Below, piece after piece: positions 12,127-24,398 of a DNA stretch of 64,000 nucleotides; the stretch's first letter is position 1; each line of letters starts with the position of its first letter. The notes under the pieces were generated by a model. It was not told the origin of the DNA. It did not search any database and saw nothing but the letters and a program-made list of their open reading frames with translations. The stretch lies in NCBI GenBank assembly GCA_001662425.1, contig BDDC01000174.1:28943-92942 (forward strand). Direction: 5' to 3'. A program made the position numbers and the translations under genes. This stretch comes from Chlamydomonas sphaeroides. Lineage: Eukaryota > Chlorophyta > Chlorophyceae > Chlamydomonadales > Chlamydomonadaceae.

Positions 12127-12840
12127 CTATGCCCCGGCGCCAGGCGCCTGGCCACACCTCTCGGTAGCGGCGCCTGCCGGTGTTATCTGCTGGCTAGCGG
12201 CCCCCTGGCCGCCAAGCCGCGCCCGGTCAAACAGCATCTCCTTGTACGCGCGCCACGCCTCCTGTCGCCGCGCCTCGGCGTTCACGCGCTCGGCCTTCTT
12301 GAACGTCCGCAAGTCCTCCGCCACGCCGCGCTGGAAGGCTTCCCGCCAGTCTAGCTCGCGCAGGTGCGTGAACCGCACGAAGCTGCGGCGGTAGCGCTCG
12401 GGGTCGGTCCGGTTGCGGGGCTGGAGCTGGAGGTGGCGCTGGTACGTGGCCCAGTCGGTCTTGGCCGTGGCCGACGGTGGCGCGTAAGGCGAACGCAGGA
12501 CGTCAGGCAGAGCAGCGTTGGGGTCGTAGTTGGGATTGCAGTAGTGCCACTGGTGCCGTGAAGGGCGCTTGATGGCCGGCTTGCGGCCGGGCGCCTTGCC
12601 CATCACCCACTTCCAATCCCAGTCTGGTACTGCCGAGCCTTTACCGCTGCTGCTGGCGCTCCGCCCGCTCGTGCTGGGCCGATCGGAGTCGGCATCCATG
12701 GCCTGGCGACCAGCGTCGCTGGCATAGCCGCGACAAGAGCTACTGCTGAAGAGCGTTGAGGCGTGGTTTGCAGAGAGCGAGCATGCTGACAGTGCGCTCT
12801 GTGCGTGCAATGCTCTACCGAATAGCTGGGCGCTGAGCAT
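12127..12840 (-). CDS. Hypothetical protein, possibly mitochondrial
   Basis: A single exon of 237 codons plus a stop. The start at 12840 (MLSAQLFGRALHAQSA) gives an N-terminus rich in Ala, Ser, Leu and Arg with few acids, followed by SSSCRGYASDA, which resembles a mitochondrial presequence and cleavage region. An in-frame ATG also lies at 12891. The body is basic and aromatic: DWDWKWVMGKAPGRKP, HQWHYCNPNYDPNAALPD, then a Lys/Arg/Glu-rich helical stretch with RAYKEMLFDRARL. I do not recognise the family. Basic composition plus a presequence would fit a lineage-specific mitoribosomal or RNA-associated protein, but that is only a guess. Confidence 0.65.
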   Translation of the reverse strand: MLSAQLFGRALHAQSALSACSLSANHASTLFSSSSCRGYASDAGRQAMDADSDRPSTSGRSASSSGKGSAVPDWDWKWVMGKAPGRKPAIKRPSRHQWHYCNPNYDPNAALPDVLRSPYAPPSATAKTDWATYQRHLQLQPRNRTDPERYRRSFVRFTHLRELDWREAFQRGVAEDLRTFKKAERVNAEARRQEAWRAYKEMLFDRARLGGQGAASQQITPAGAATERCGQAPGAGA

Positions 12841-13099
12841 GGTTGCGCAGCACGGACTAGTGGCGGACGTGGAGTATCTTGAAGGGGTGAGCATGCTACG
12901 CAAAGGGTCTAGGTTTTGTGGAAACCCACACGCAGGCTGCTCGCACCTCTTGTCCCCGGCCGCCTCGTTGATATTTGCGTCACGTGAGGCAATGGCCACT
13001 TCACCTGCATTACTACCAACTCACACGACTATCCCTCCCCACGAGCGCAGCCGCATGGTCCCCTCGCGGGATTATTACACCCTGGCATGCCGCCTAGCG

Positions 13100-16000
13100 T
13101 TAAGGCGCCCCGCCATCGCTACTGCGTCCAGCCGACCCGGCCGCCACCGCCGCGCCCGCTGCACGCGCCGCTGCCAACGGCTCTCTGCACGCCGGCCCCA
13201 ACGCCGCCAGCCCCGACACCGCCGCCGCCAGCCCCGACTGGTGCCTCGTCGTTGCCGCCGCGTCGCCGGCGCTCGCCGCCGCCGCGGCGGCTGCGCGGCG
13301 CGCCTCCGCCGCCTGCGACCACAGCTCACACACATTGCTGGGCCGCAACCGCGCCGCCGCCTCCAGGGCCTCGGCGATGCCGTCCAGGGCCTCGCGAGCG
13401 GTCAGTGGCGGCAGGTGCGGCGCCTTCGCCGCAGCAGCGGTGCCCGGCGGTGCCCGCTTCACGGTTGCGCCCGCCAACGACCTGTCGGCCGGCACGCATG
13501 TCACATCACGTTATGCACTCGGGCCGGGTCTACGGTGAAAAGGGCCTCTGTGTGCTGGTGCCCGCCCCACGATCCCCTCCCCCAAGCCTTGCGCCTGCTT
13601 TCGGAACCACGGCCACCCGCCCCTGCTCCCTGCCCCCAAGTCCCTCCGCTTGGGCTCCAGGGTTGCCCATCTCCCTGATCATTCTCCCCACACTGCACAT
13701 CTACGACTGACCCTAGCTCCCTCGTCCCCCGTGACACCCTTCCCACCAGGCGGTGGTGGGCTGCCCCTCCTGCAGCCGCGTCAGCTGCTGGTGCAGCAGC
13801 ATGGCAGACACGGACAGGTGCACCGCGGCCTCCTGCAGGGCAGGGAGAAGGAGGGGAGCTGTGGCCGACAGCCAGGGTTCGGCGCGGTGCCGCAACAGCA
13901 TGGCCGTGGCAGGTAGCACGTAGCGGGCAAGATTTTCCAGGACGGGATGAGAGTTACGATGCAGCGCCTGGTGCGCCCCCAGGCCCCCTAACCGCCTCAC
14001 TGCCCTTGCCCAAGCCCCCTGTCTCCGGCCCCCTCCGCACCTGCGCCCTGCCCTGCCCAGCCAGCACATGGCCCCACTCGGCCTGCAGCCAGGGGTCCTC
14101 GGGGTCGCCGGACTGCACGCTGCGGGGCGGGGAGTTGGCGAAGGGTGGGGAGGACGAGGCGTCACACGAGAGGAAAGCGTCAGTGACGCGGATCCTGCCC
14201 ATGCCCATGCGGGCCTCATGCAGCGTGCGCAGCTTCGACGGCGGCATGTGCAGCGTACGACACAGAGTACGAATGCGGTACACGCGGCGCCCCACGCGCA
14301 CCGGCCCTGTGCTCACATGTGGATGAGCTGCATGTGCGGCGAGGTGCTGCCGTGCTGCGCAGCCTCGCCCTGGCCCATGCTGACCGCCGCACGGCGGCAG
14401 TACGGCATGTCGTCCAGCACCTGCCGTACGTAGCCGTACGCCGCCGCCTTGAGACGGGCCTTGGCGTTGGCCGCGTTGGCGGCGAGCGCGGGCGCCGACG
14501 GCACCGAGGCGGCGGCGCGGGCGGCGGTGACGGAGAGCGCGAGCTCGCGGTAGACGGGCATTCGCGCCTCCAGGCAGCGGAGCAGCTTGCGAGGGGGCGG
14601 GCCTGGGGGGCGGTGGTACGCAGCACGACGGTGGTTGTGGGGTTGGCTGACCGGGCAGGGAACGTGCCGTATCCGTCGGGCGTGCGGGGTGGGATGAGCG
14701 GTGCTCTCCCGTGCCCCCTCCTCGCCACGCCGCTCGCCGCGAGAGCCGGGCCCTGCCCCCCAGGGGTCGCGTGCGCCCCACGGCCCCACCTCTTCTCCGC
14801 GCCTCCTCCACAAGCTGCCCGAACACCTCCTTGGCTACCTCGGAAGAGGCCGCTGAGCCACCGCCGTCGCCGCCGCCGCCGTCGCCGCCGCTGGGCCCTG
14901 CCGCCTCGTCGGCGGCCTTTGCCAGCGCGGCGGTGCACCAGCCCAGCGAGTTCTCCGCGTCCTGCGGTGGCGGCGCAGCAAGGGGCTCGCTACGGAGAGC
15001 AGCAGGACTCCGCCAAGCGCACGCCGGTCGACGTGCTGGACGCGCTTCAGGCAGCCTGCACAAGCGCCTGCCCTCTGCTGCGCCCCATGCCCACTCCGCC
15101 TAGAGTTGCATGCTGTGCCCTTGACCAAGGCGCGCGCAGGGGCCGCCGGTCCATGCCCTCCCCCGCCCATGCCACTGCCCACGCGGCCTCCTGCCCGCCC
15201 GACCCATGGGCCCAACATGGCCTCACCCGGCCCGCCCCCGCTTGTGCGTACAGCGCGGCCGCCTGCTCCAGGGAGTCACAGCCCTCGCCCAGCTGCGAGG
15301 GGTGCAGGCATGGATTGGGGCAGGTGGAAGGGCGAGGGGGAGGGCAGGTGGAAGGGCCGCAGCCCTTGCCCAGCTGTGTCTGGAATCAGCGTCGGGGCGC
15401 TTCGGAAGGGAGGTGGGCACGGCAGGAGCCCAGGTAAGCCCCAAGGAGCTGTGGCGCAGCGAGGCGCAGCAGGGAGTTGGGCACCACCCAGCCCTGCAGC
15501 CCCTCACCTGCGCCAGCTCCGGCCGCAGCAGCAGCACGCCCCACCTCGCCACGGGCGCCGGGTCCCTCGGCGCGGCCGAGTGCAGCGCCCTGAAGATGGC
15601 GTTGAGCGCCTTGGCCGCCTCCGCCGCCACGTACTTGCAGGACAGCGCCCTCTCCAGCTCCGCCACGCCGGCCTCGGGCTGGCCTGCGGGGAGAACCGGG
15701 GGACGGAAATGGGGGAAGAGCGGCAGGGTTAGTGTCAGCGCCCACCCCAGTAGCCGGCTGCTGCAGTTGCCGGAGGGAACTGGTCCCGCTGCAACAGCCC
15801 GGACCGGGGTGGAGGCCATGGAGGACCGGGGTGGAGGCCATGGAGGGCCGGGGTGGAGGCCATGGAGGACCGGGGTGGAGGCCATGGAGGACCGGGGTGG
15901 AGGCCATGGAGGACCGGGGTGGAGGCCATGGAGGACCGGGGTGGAGGCCATGGACGACCGGGGTGGAGGCGACGCCGATCAGCGCCCGCCAGTCTAGAAC

Positions 16001-19000
16001 TCCGCCTCCCTGGCTCTTGGGCAGGGCCACTTCTGCACCCAGGCCCAGCAGCCCAGCTACGAGGCACGGCCAGGCGCCCCACCGCTGTTGATGAGGCTGA
16101 CGCCCACCCAGTAGTCGGGCTCGCAATAGCCCGGCTCGATTGTGCGCGCGGCGCGGAAGTGGGCCAGCGCCGCCGCCTGGTCGCCCTTGCGGCGGGACAG
16201 GATGCCCATGTTGAGGGCCACCTTGGCGCTGGCGGGGCACACCTGGCGGGCGCGTGGGAGGCGGGGGAGGCGAGGGAGCGCGGTGGCGGTTAGGCAGCCA
16301 GCATGCGCCACAACCCGAATGCGTACGGTAGCAGCTTGAATAGAATTAATGCGTGCGTCCGGTGCGCGACACACGGTTGACCCTACTCAGGGATGCAGCC
16401 GACACTGTCCACACACTATGGGCGTGATGTGCCGGGGCCGGGTTGCGCTGTTAGGATGCGTTTGCGCGCGCGTCGGCGGGTGCTGCGACGTATCGTCTCC
16501 AGTCGTGCCGGTCGCTTCAACGTCAGGTAACCTACGCATCGGTGCGCGGGCTGGATGCGCGGGCCTCGGGTTCCTTTAAGGCGGCGTTGGGCTTTGCTTC
16601 CCGCACGGGTGCATCTAAACGCATCCCTACTTTCTTCCTATGCACGACCAGCGCGTCACCAACCCGGGGCGTGCCGTGTGCGGGGTGGTTCTCTATTTCG
16701 GCATTAAGTTAAATACACATGGGGGGCGCACATGGCAAGGGACGCGGCCCGGCGCCCCACCCGGTACGCCGACTTGAATAGAGCTTCCTCTGTCAGCCAC
16801 TCCCGGTTGCGGGCCCAGGTACGGCACGCGTACGCCACCAATACGGCAGCGCACAGGCCGTACAGCAGGACGGCAACGGGCGCGCGGTGCCGCCGCGCCG
16901 CCGTGCGGCGCTTGCCGCCTCTGCCGCCGCAAGCATCATCATCTTCAACGATTGCGTCGTCGTCCTGCTCCTGCTCCTGCTGCTCGGCGTCAGTGTCGGC
17001 GCCCGCGGCCCAGGCCAGCGCCCCCGCCAGGCCCTCGGCCGCCAGCAGGCAGAAGCCCAGCGAGGGGAAGTACAGCAGCCGCTCGCCTGGCAGGGAGCAG
17101 GGGGAGGAGGGGGATGCAGGTGGACATGCAGGCAGGCAACCGGCGAAACGATGTGGGGCTGCGTCGGCGGCATTGAAGCCAGGCCCTGACTGAGGCCGCT
17201 AACATGCGCATGAAAGGCGCGTTGCCCCGCATGCCATTGCATCATGGGTGCACATGCGTTCGATGCGTCGCCTCGACACGAAAGCGTTGTCAGGTGTCTA
17301 AGTGTGCTGCTTACGGTGTCTAGGTGTGTACGTGCTGGGTCGCACCTATGAACGTGCCCACGTAGAACAGCACGTTGGAGGCGGGGAAGAACGGCCCCAC
17401 CACCAGTCCTGCCAGCACCAGCAGCCGCCAGCGGGCAGCCCACAGCTCCCCGTCCGGTGCCTCCTGTGCCTCCGCCTCCTGGCACTCCCCGAGGCCGCCC
17501 TCCACCACTTCGTCCTCCGCCTCCGCCTCTTCCTCGAACTCCGCCTCCGGCTCCGGCAAGCGCAGCCGGCCCGTGGCCCCGCCGGCAGGACCGCTGCCGT
17601 ACGCCGCCGCACGCAGCGCCCGCCACCAGGCTGCCAGCACGCCCCACGGCGCCGCCTCAAGTACGACGTACGACATGTAGCCGTACAGTACGAGCGTAGC
17701 TGCGTTACGGGGATCCGCCAGGCTGGACAGTAGCGGTATGCAGGCGAAGGACCAGTCGGCGGACAGGTGCTGCGGCCACAGCAGGAGCCAGGCGTAGCGC
17801 GCGTGCAGATGGCCGGTGGACAGCGCGCGCTCCGTGGCCGAGGAGGAGAAGGGTATGGGGTTCTCCACCTGGCGAGGGTTGCGTGGAAGGAGCAGAAAGG
17901 CGCAGAGGTGATGGTGGGTGGGGGCAGGATTCGAGGACGGAAGATGATGGTCTGAGGACCGGAGGCCCGCCCGACGCAGCGCGTGGAGCTGTCGTCCAAG
18001 GGCGGATTGCCCTGCCGTACACCGTACACGACATCTGCCGTACCTTGCGGTAGATGCGCACCAGCTGGTCCACCGCCACCCAGCTGCGCAGCTTCACGTA
18101 CGCCACACCAACCGCCGCCAGCAGCGACATGCGGAGCCACTTGGGCTCCTTCACGCCCGCCCATGTCACAGCACGCGCCAACGCCGCCGCCAGCCCCGGC
18201 CGCCCTGAGCCGCGCCCCGGCTCCATCGGCCCATCGACTGCTGCTGTACGGTGTACGGCAGTCGGTACGATAACCGGTACGAGCAGCACGTCGGCGGCCA
18301 GCATGCCGCCTAGCACCGTGATGCCGATCTCCTTGCCCAGCGCCGCCGCCACCGCCAGCGCCGCCGCCGCCGCCACCGCCGCCCAGTGCACCGCCGCTCC
18401 CCTCCCGCCGCCGCCGCCCTTTGCCCCCGCGGCGGCGCGCCGCTGGGCGTCCGCCTCCGCCGCCGCCACGTAGATCATGATGGCGGGAATGGACAGCGCA
18501 GCGCTGAGCAGCTCGGCGTGGCCCACCACGCCCGCCACAGCCTCAGTGTGGACTGGGTGCAGCGCGAAGGCCAGGCCCGCGAACCAGGCGGGCACGTGCA
18601 GCCGCTGCGTCGCGAGGGCCAGGGGGCCAGCGCTCTGCGCTGGCGTAGCTGGGGAGGGCGGAGCGGTGGCGGCGGGCGGCGGAGGTGAGGGCGCCTGCCG
18701 TCGCCGCTGGCGCAGGCCGTCGGCGGTGCCGCGGGGCGCAGCGGGGCCGGCCTTCGGCGCCGGCGGCTCGTCGGCGAGCGGCTGTTGCGCCTGCTGTTCC
18801 TCTGCCGGGGCGATTTGTCGCGCCGGCGGCGCCGCGCGCAGCAGCAGCGGCCGCGGGCTCCAGCGGCGGCGCAGCAGGAAGTAGGCCAGGCTGCGGCGGT
18901 GAGGCGTGGTGCGCACAGTCAGCGGGAGGAGCTATCAGGCCAGGCCGCTGCACGCGGAGCGGGGTCAGGCGGATGTACGCGGCGGGGGCCGCTGTAACGC

Positions 19001-20556
19001 CGTCGGCCGTGCCGGCTCAGGCCTGAGCCCCAGGGCCCCCCGCACCAGCGCACCAGGCCGCCGACCAGGCCCTTTCACTGTAGGCCCTAGACTATGTCTG
19101 CAGAAGCTTGTCCGAGCTGTGTTAACAATGTGTCCCTAGAGCAAGAAGATCCTTTGAGACTGACTGCCCGAGTTCCCACGGACCTTCAACCCCGCGCAGC
19201 CGTAAGCCAGGCCGCTGACTAAGCAACACCTAACTATCTGTGTTGCACACACCACACACCTACACGCGGCTATGCGAAATTCCTTCGTGCCCCAGCCGTC
19301 AGGTCCGGCCGCCCCGCCCCCGCACCTGCACACTAGGCCGCTGACCAGGCCGTGTAGCAGCACGTTGGCGCCATGGTACAGCAGCGGGTCCAGGCCCCGC
19401 TTGGCGCCCTCGTTCTCCTCCAGCGGCAGCAGCGTAGCGCTGCGCCGGGCTGCGTGGACGTGGACAAGGTGGCAGGACGGGCAGGGCGGGCAGGGTGGAG
19501 CGGGACACGAGGGGACGCGAGGGGTGCGGCGGGGTCAGGGCGGGGCTAGAAGCGGGGCGCTGCGCACTGCTGCACGGGGGCGGAGGAGAGGGAAACGCAG
19601 GCTGCGGGAGGGGCCGAGCTGCGCGGCTGCATGCCCCCATAGGCGCCCCACGCCGCCAAGCCCGGCAGGACAAGCGGGACAGACGGCCGTCCGCCTCCTC
19701 CGTACGGTACCCGCAGCCACGCACCGACCACGGCCTCGCGCCAGGGCTGCGGCAGCGCGGCCCAGACCTTGCGGATGAGGCGGAAGGACAGCACGGTGAG
19801 CGGGCGGTAGGACTTGTGGCTCTGGTGGGACGCGATGCGTTGGCCCCTGGGGCGATGGGGATGGACAGAGAGGAGGGCAGAGGGGCCGGGGCGAGGGGAG
19901 GGGCAGCGTGGTTACTGACTGCAGGAAGGAGCCGGCAAGAGGCCGCCGCGTGGCGGCGCCAGGAGGCGGCACGCGCTGCTGCGCTGCTGCGATGTGGGCA
20001 CACGGGAAGAGGCGGGGCGCCGCACCAGAAGTCGTGCGACAGCATGTCGCGCAGTGTGTTGGCGTCATTGGTAACGTCTCCGTTGTAGATCTGAGCGAGG
20101 CGGGGTGGGGCGGTGACGAGTGGGGCGGCGGCGGTCGCGGGGCTGGGGTACGCACGGGTCAAGGTTCGGGAAGATGAACCGTCGCGACCGTCCGAGGGGC
20201 AAGCGGGAAACCCCGCGGAAGGCCCGGGCAGCCCTGACGGAGCACTGCAGACTGAGCACCTAGAGGCCAGGCTGCTGTGCTGGGATGTGGTGCATGCCGC
20301 AGGGCCGTTGGCGCCGTCCCGACTCAGCGGTCGCTGATGACACCGGGTCCCCCGAGCGGGTGCCGATGGCGCCACACGCCGACGCCGCTCCCCACTTCCC
20401 TGCTGTTGATCACGGCCCCGCCCAGCTGTGCAATCTGAATCCGCTGCTCACCACCGCAAAGCTGTCGTCAAAGGTGAAGTTCCCCGGGATGGTGTTCAGG
20501 TACACCAGCACGCCCACGAGCGCGCAGACCAGTGCCCCAGCTGTCTCGGCACGCAT
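13100..20556 (-). CDS. TMTC: TMTC-type protein O-mannosyltransferase with TPRs
   Basis: Fifteen exons on the minus strand: 20556-20452, 20090-20026, 19846-19725, 19449-19326, 18890-18044, 17868-17346, 17086-16761, 16242-16083, 15683-15508, 15292-15227, 14961-14790, 14602-14317, 14119-14041, 13967-13747, 13481-13100; 1217 aa, all GT-AG with consistent phases. TMTC proteins are ER multi-span GT-C-fold enzymes that transfer mannose from dolichol-phosphate-mannose to luminal domains. Visible landmarks: a first membrane helix followed by the acidic pair D30-D31 in FTFDDS; SHKSYRPLTVLSFRL; ALHPVHTEAVAGVVGHAEL; GKEIGITVLG; the DUF1736-like LSADWSFACIPLL and DPRNAATL; PFFPASNVLFYVG and ERLLYFPSLGF; then C-terminal TPR-like helices (VALNMGILSRRKGDQAAALA). 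Low-complexity Ala/Pro and Glu/Asp inserts sit in loops. In animals the family acts on cadherins; the algal substrate is unknown. Confidence 0.88.
13526..13547 (-). repeat. Dispersed motif C copy (TMTC last intron)
   Basis: The minus strand reads GGCCCTTTTCACCGTAGACC, resembling 8346-8367 (+) and 19066-19086 (+). Short and imperfect; weak evidence for a dispersed element. Confidence 0.35.
15801..15970. repeat. 22-bp minisatellite, about 7.7 copies
   Basis: Tandem array with unit built from GGACCGGGGTGG and AGGCCATGGA, period 22, with single-base variants (for example GAGGGCC and GACGACC). It lies inside TMTC intron 8 (15684-16082). All frames read through it, so it mimics a repeat protein (RGGGHGGPGW), but the flanking splice sites place it in an intron. 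Confidence 0.95.
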
Positions 20557-20951
20557 TTTTGGGCAAGGCCTAGATGTAAGGGTCTGTGAACAATTCCAAG
20601 CGTGTCGAGTCCGTCCGGTCAAGGCGCCCGCTCTCGAGGCGCTGGCGCGCCTTCACGCATCATCATATCAGTAATGATCAATTGCGTCTTTCTATGTAAG
20701 CTGGTATTGTTTGGAGTGGTCGACAGTTGCGAAAAGTGCCGATGCAAGTCAATTCCGACCTGGCCGCAAGCTTGCCAAGGCCCAGCAACTGCCGCACGTT
20801 CCTTGATTGATAGCAGACTATCTGCACGGATGCAGTGAGCAGCGTAACTCGCTCTCCGTCCGCTTGCCTTCTGCTCTGTGCTGCTGTCGCCTTTGTCGCC
20901 CACCGCAACGCAGTCCAACACATTATCTGAGTTCGCTTTGAATCAGCAACA
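20557..20951. promoter_or_regulatory. Bidirectional promoter region, TMTC / NOB1
   Basis: A 395-bp interval between the start codons of TMTC (-) and NOB1 (+), so it must contain both promoters and 5' UTRs. It is less GC-rich than the flanks. No specific factor site is claimed. Confidence 0.55.
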
Positions 20952-23900
20952 ATGTCCTGGGCTGCCGTCGCCGCCACGGCGGCACAGACGGCGGCCATCT
21001 ATGTAGACGCTTCTCCCGCAACGGCTGAGAGCCGCATCGCTGTTGTAGACGCAAATGCCATCATCAGCGGTCTGCGTCTGGAGTCGGTCGCGGACCGCTT
21101 CAGCACCATCCCCGAGGTGCTCAATGAGGTCCGCGACAAGCAGTCGCGCCAGTACCTCTCGACGCTGCCTTTTCGCATTGACGTGCGCGAGCCGACCGAG
21201 GAGTCGTTGAAAGCAGGTGCGCTCAAAGCCCTACTTGGCACATCAGCCATCCTCCCACAGCCACGGCACAGCTCCCCAACGCGCGCCTCCTCCACGCGCT
21301 GCCTCCCGCAGTCCAGCGTTTTGCTCGTGACACGGGCGACATTCACGTTCTGTCCACGGTGGACATCAAGCTGCTGGCGCTGGCGCACACGCTGGAGCGC
21401 GAGGCCCACGGCGCCGAAAACCTCCGCGACAAGCCCGTGCAGGTGCGGCACAGCTGGCTGCTGACGGCTGGAGGCTGGAGGCTGGAGGCTGGAGGCTGGA
21501 GGCTGCCGCGAGATGGGGCCGGAACACGGCGATCACCCCAGGCTAGAGATATGGCCCAGCGTGTACGACCTGCAGACGGGGCAGGGCCCAGTCTTGAGGG
21601 GATCGCGCATGGGCGATGGCGAGGGTTTGACAGGCGGAAGCCACGTCCAGACCAGTGTCTACCGGGAACTTGGGGTCCAGGCTGACGGCACGGCACGGCG
21701 GCGGCTAGGAATGCCACCCAGGCGGGTAGCTCGGGCCAGTCCTGGGGACAAGGCTCAGCCTGGCGCAAGCCTAAGGGTGCTGCCCCAATCCGGTCGGCAC
21801 TCGGGCTGGAGCTCGGGGGCCATCCGAAGCTGCGCTACGCTGCCGGCTGCTGCAGGAGGCAGTATCGCTGTGCACCACTACCCCAGGCCGGCTCTCGGCC
21901 TCACTGCGCCCCTATAACCCACCTCCTGCCCCCTTCTGCGGCCCACAGGTCCGCATGCGGCAGCGGCACCGCACCCGGCCCAAGCCGCTGCCGGGGTGGG
22001 GCAACGTGGCCAACCCCGCGGACTGGAAGGTGGTGGACGAGGCGCCCGACCACATGCTCACCAACGCGGCGGGTGAGGCAGGAGGCCGGGGTGCGGGTTG
22101 AGGCAGGACGCCGGGGGGCCGCACCGCTGGCGCACCCAGTGGCGCGTTGCGTGAGGCGGCAGTAGAGAGACTGCGCAATGAAGAGGGCGGTAGGCCTTGG
22201 TGGTCAGGGGTGATGGATGCTGAGTCTGAGTACCTGCGGGCGCAGCGCCTCACGAGCCGCAGCTCGCCCTCGGGACGGTGCGCCACAAGTTGGCGGCAGG
22301 CAGCAAGGGGCCCATCTACGTGCCGTGCCGTGGCCCTGACGCGGGGTCTGTGCCGCTGCCGTTCCCGCAGATGGGCAGAGCCGCATCATCGCGGGCGTCA
22401 AGTCGCTGGCGCTAGGGGACGACGAGCAGGAGCAGCCGCCAGGCGGCGCCGGCGAGCCCACCCCAGCGGCGGCGCTGGAGCTGGCGGCGCCAGCTCTGGG
22501 CGGCGCGCTGCCGGCGCTGCCACTGCCGGCGGCGCCGGCTCAGGAACCGGCCGCAGGGCCGGGGCCGGCGGCGGAGCCGGCCCCGGCGCAGGGCGGCGCA
22601 GCGGCCGGTGGCGACGGGGAGGGTTCGGATGGCAGCGGGGACGAGGAGGACGACGGCGACGGCTGGTCAACGGTGTGCAAGAGCCGCAACGCGGCCCGTC
22701 GGAAAGAGCGGAAGGCGCGCAAGCGGCAGGCGTGGCTCGAGCAGCAGGGATCCCAAGCGGCGCAGGCGCAGGCGCAAACAGCGGCAGTAGCGGCGGCGCC
22801 GTCGACGTCGGGCCGGCCGCAGCCGACGCCAGCGCCTGCGCTGGCGGCGCAGCAGGGTGCTGGGGCGGCAGCGGCGCCGGCAGCGACCGGGGTGGCGGCT
22901 GGCGCCGCCGCGGATGGCGAGAACCAGGGCGAGGAGGACGACGAAAGCGAGGAGTATGAGGAGGGCGAGGAGGCGGAGGAGGGCGAGGGGGAGGGGGAGG
23001 AGGGCATGGAGCTTGTCACGGACGACGAGTACGAGGAGGGCGAGGAGGGCGCGCCCAGCGAGTCGGGCACGGCGCTCACGGACGCCACCACCACGGCGGC
23101 GGGCGGCAGCGTTGCGCCTGGCTCCATGCTGGGAGGCGCCACCACGGCGGCGGGCGAGGAGGGGCACCCGCAGGAGGAGGAGGAGGAGGAGGTGCTGCCC
23201 AACACCACCAGCAACGTGCTCATGGTCACGGCGGACTTTGCGATGCAGAATGTGATGCTGCAGATGGGGCTGCGCCTCGTGTCGCGCGACGGCAAGCAGA
23301 TCACGCGGTGAGGCGCGGCGCTGCGGCGAGGCGCGGATGATGGATCGGCACCCCTGGCGGGCGCCCGTCTGCTGGCGGCGCCTCGTGCCGCACTTGCGCC
23401 GCTGCGCGCCTTCCTGGCTTGCTCCTGCAACGCTCTGCCCGGGCTTGCACCGTGCTCACGCAAGTTACCACCAGCCGGTGCGGTTTGCCCAAGGCATCCC
23501 CGCCCATGCCCTGCCCGCCCCGCCCCATGGCCGCAGCGTGAGCCGCTGGGCGCTGCGCTGCTCGGCCTGCTACTTTGTGACCAAGGAGGCGGGCCGGGTG
23601 TTCTGCCCGCGCTGCGGCAACCTGACGCTGGAGCGCGTAGAGGTGACGGTGGGGCCGGGCGGCGCCGAGTTCTTCGGCGTGCGCAAAAAGTACATTCTTC
23701 GCGGCACGCGCTACTCGCTGCCCAAGCCCAAGGTGAGTGCGCGCCGCGTGTTGCTGTCCGAGCTGCCTCAGCTGCAGCGCGTGGGCGGTGTCGCGCCGTT
23801 GCTCGCCTGTTGGTGCCGCCACTCGGGTCGCGCAGCACGACGCGGCCGCAGCTCCTGCTCGTGCGTTGCCTCCCTCAGCCAATCAGACCCGCGTCCCACA

Positions 23901-24398
23901 CCCTGCCTAAGACCCCGGCCCACGAACGCGTCCCCACCCCGTGCAGGGCGGCCGCGGCGCGCGCCGCAACCCCGTGCTGCGCGAGGACGTGCTGCTGGCT
24001 CGGCAGCTGGGCGGCCGCAACAACAAGCCCAAGCCCGCGGGCGAGCTGGACCCCTTTGCGCCCGAGTACGGCAGCGAGAGCTGGCACCGCGCGGGAGGTG
24101 GCGGCCGCGGCGGGCGGGTGAGAATGCGGCGGCGGCTGGGCACAGGGCCTTGGTGCCGGACAGCTTCCAGGCTCCGCAGCTTCCGTTCCGTGCAATGGCG
24201 TCCAGGGTTGTGGCGCGAGGGCAGCGCGGTGATGGAGCGGAGGCGACCTGCATGCTCCCCACCCTGGCCCCAACCCTGACCTGGCGCACGGCCAACGCCC
24301 CTCGACCCCTCGCTGCGCAGGGCCCTCCCGTGGCCATCACCAACTGGCGCAACAACCCCAACGAGACCAAGCCGCAGCGCAAGAGCCGTCGGAAGTGA
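20952..24398 (+). CDS. NOB1: NOB1, 20S pre-rRNA D-site endonuclease
   Basis: Exons: 20952-21216, 21312-21442, 21949-22072, 22371-23307, 23537-23732, 23947-24117, 24321-24398; 633 aa, all GT-AG. NOB1 cuts 20S pre-rRNA at site D to make mature 18S rRNA in cytoplasmic pre-40S particles. The N-terminal PIN domain starts at VVDANAII (D33, a metal-binding Asp) with STIPEVLNEVRD, then RDTGDIHVLSTVDIKLLALA. The zinc ribbon has C494, C497, C509 and C512 (CSACYF...FCPRCG), followed by KYILRGTRYSLPKPKGG. The C-terminus is basic (KPQRKSRRK). Between them is a long Ala/Pro/Glu-rich acidic insert of about 300 residues, mostly exon 4, carrying the GDGWSTVCKSRNAAR motif found in the linker of NOB1 proteins. 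The family is usually 400-450 aa; the excess is this linker. Confidence 0.95.
21467..21503. repeat. 7-bp tandem repeat in NOB1 intron 2
   Basis: About five copies of GGCTGGA just after the donor of intron 2. Confidence 0.8.

Noticed and set aside
15732..16293. Apparent Gly/Trp repeat proteins on both strands
   Set aside because: Produced by the 22-bp minisatellite, which lies between well-supported TMTC splice sites.
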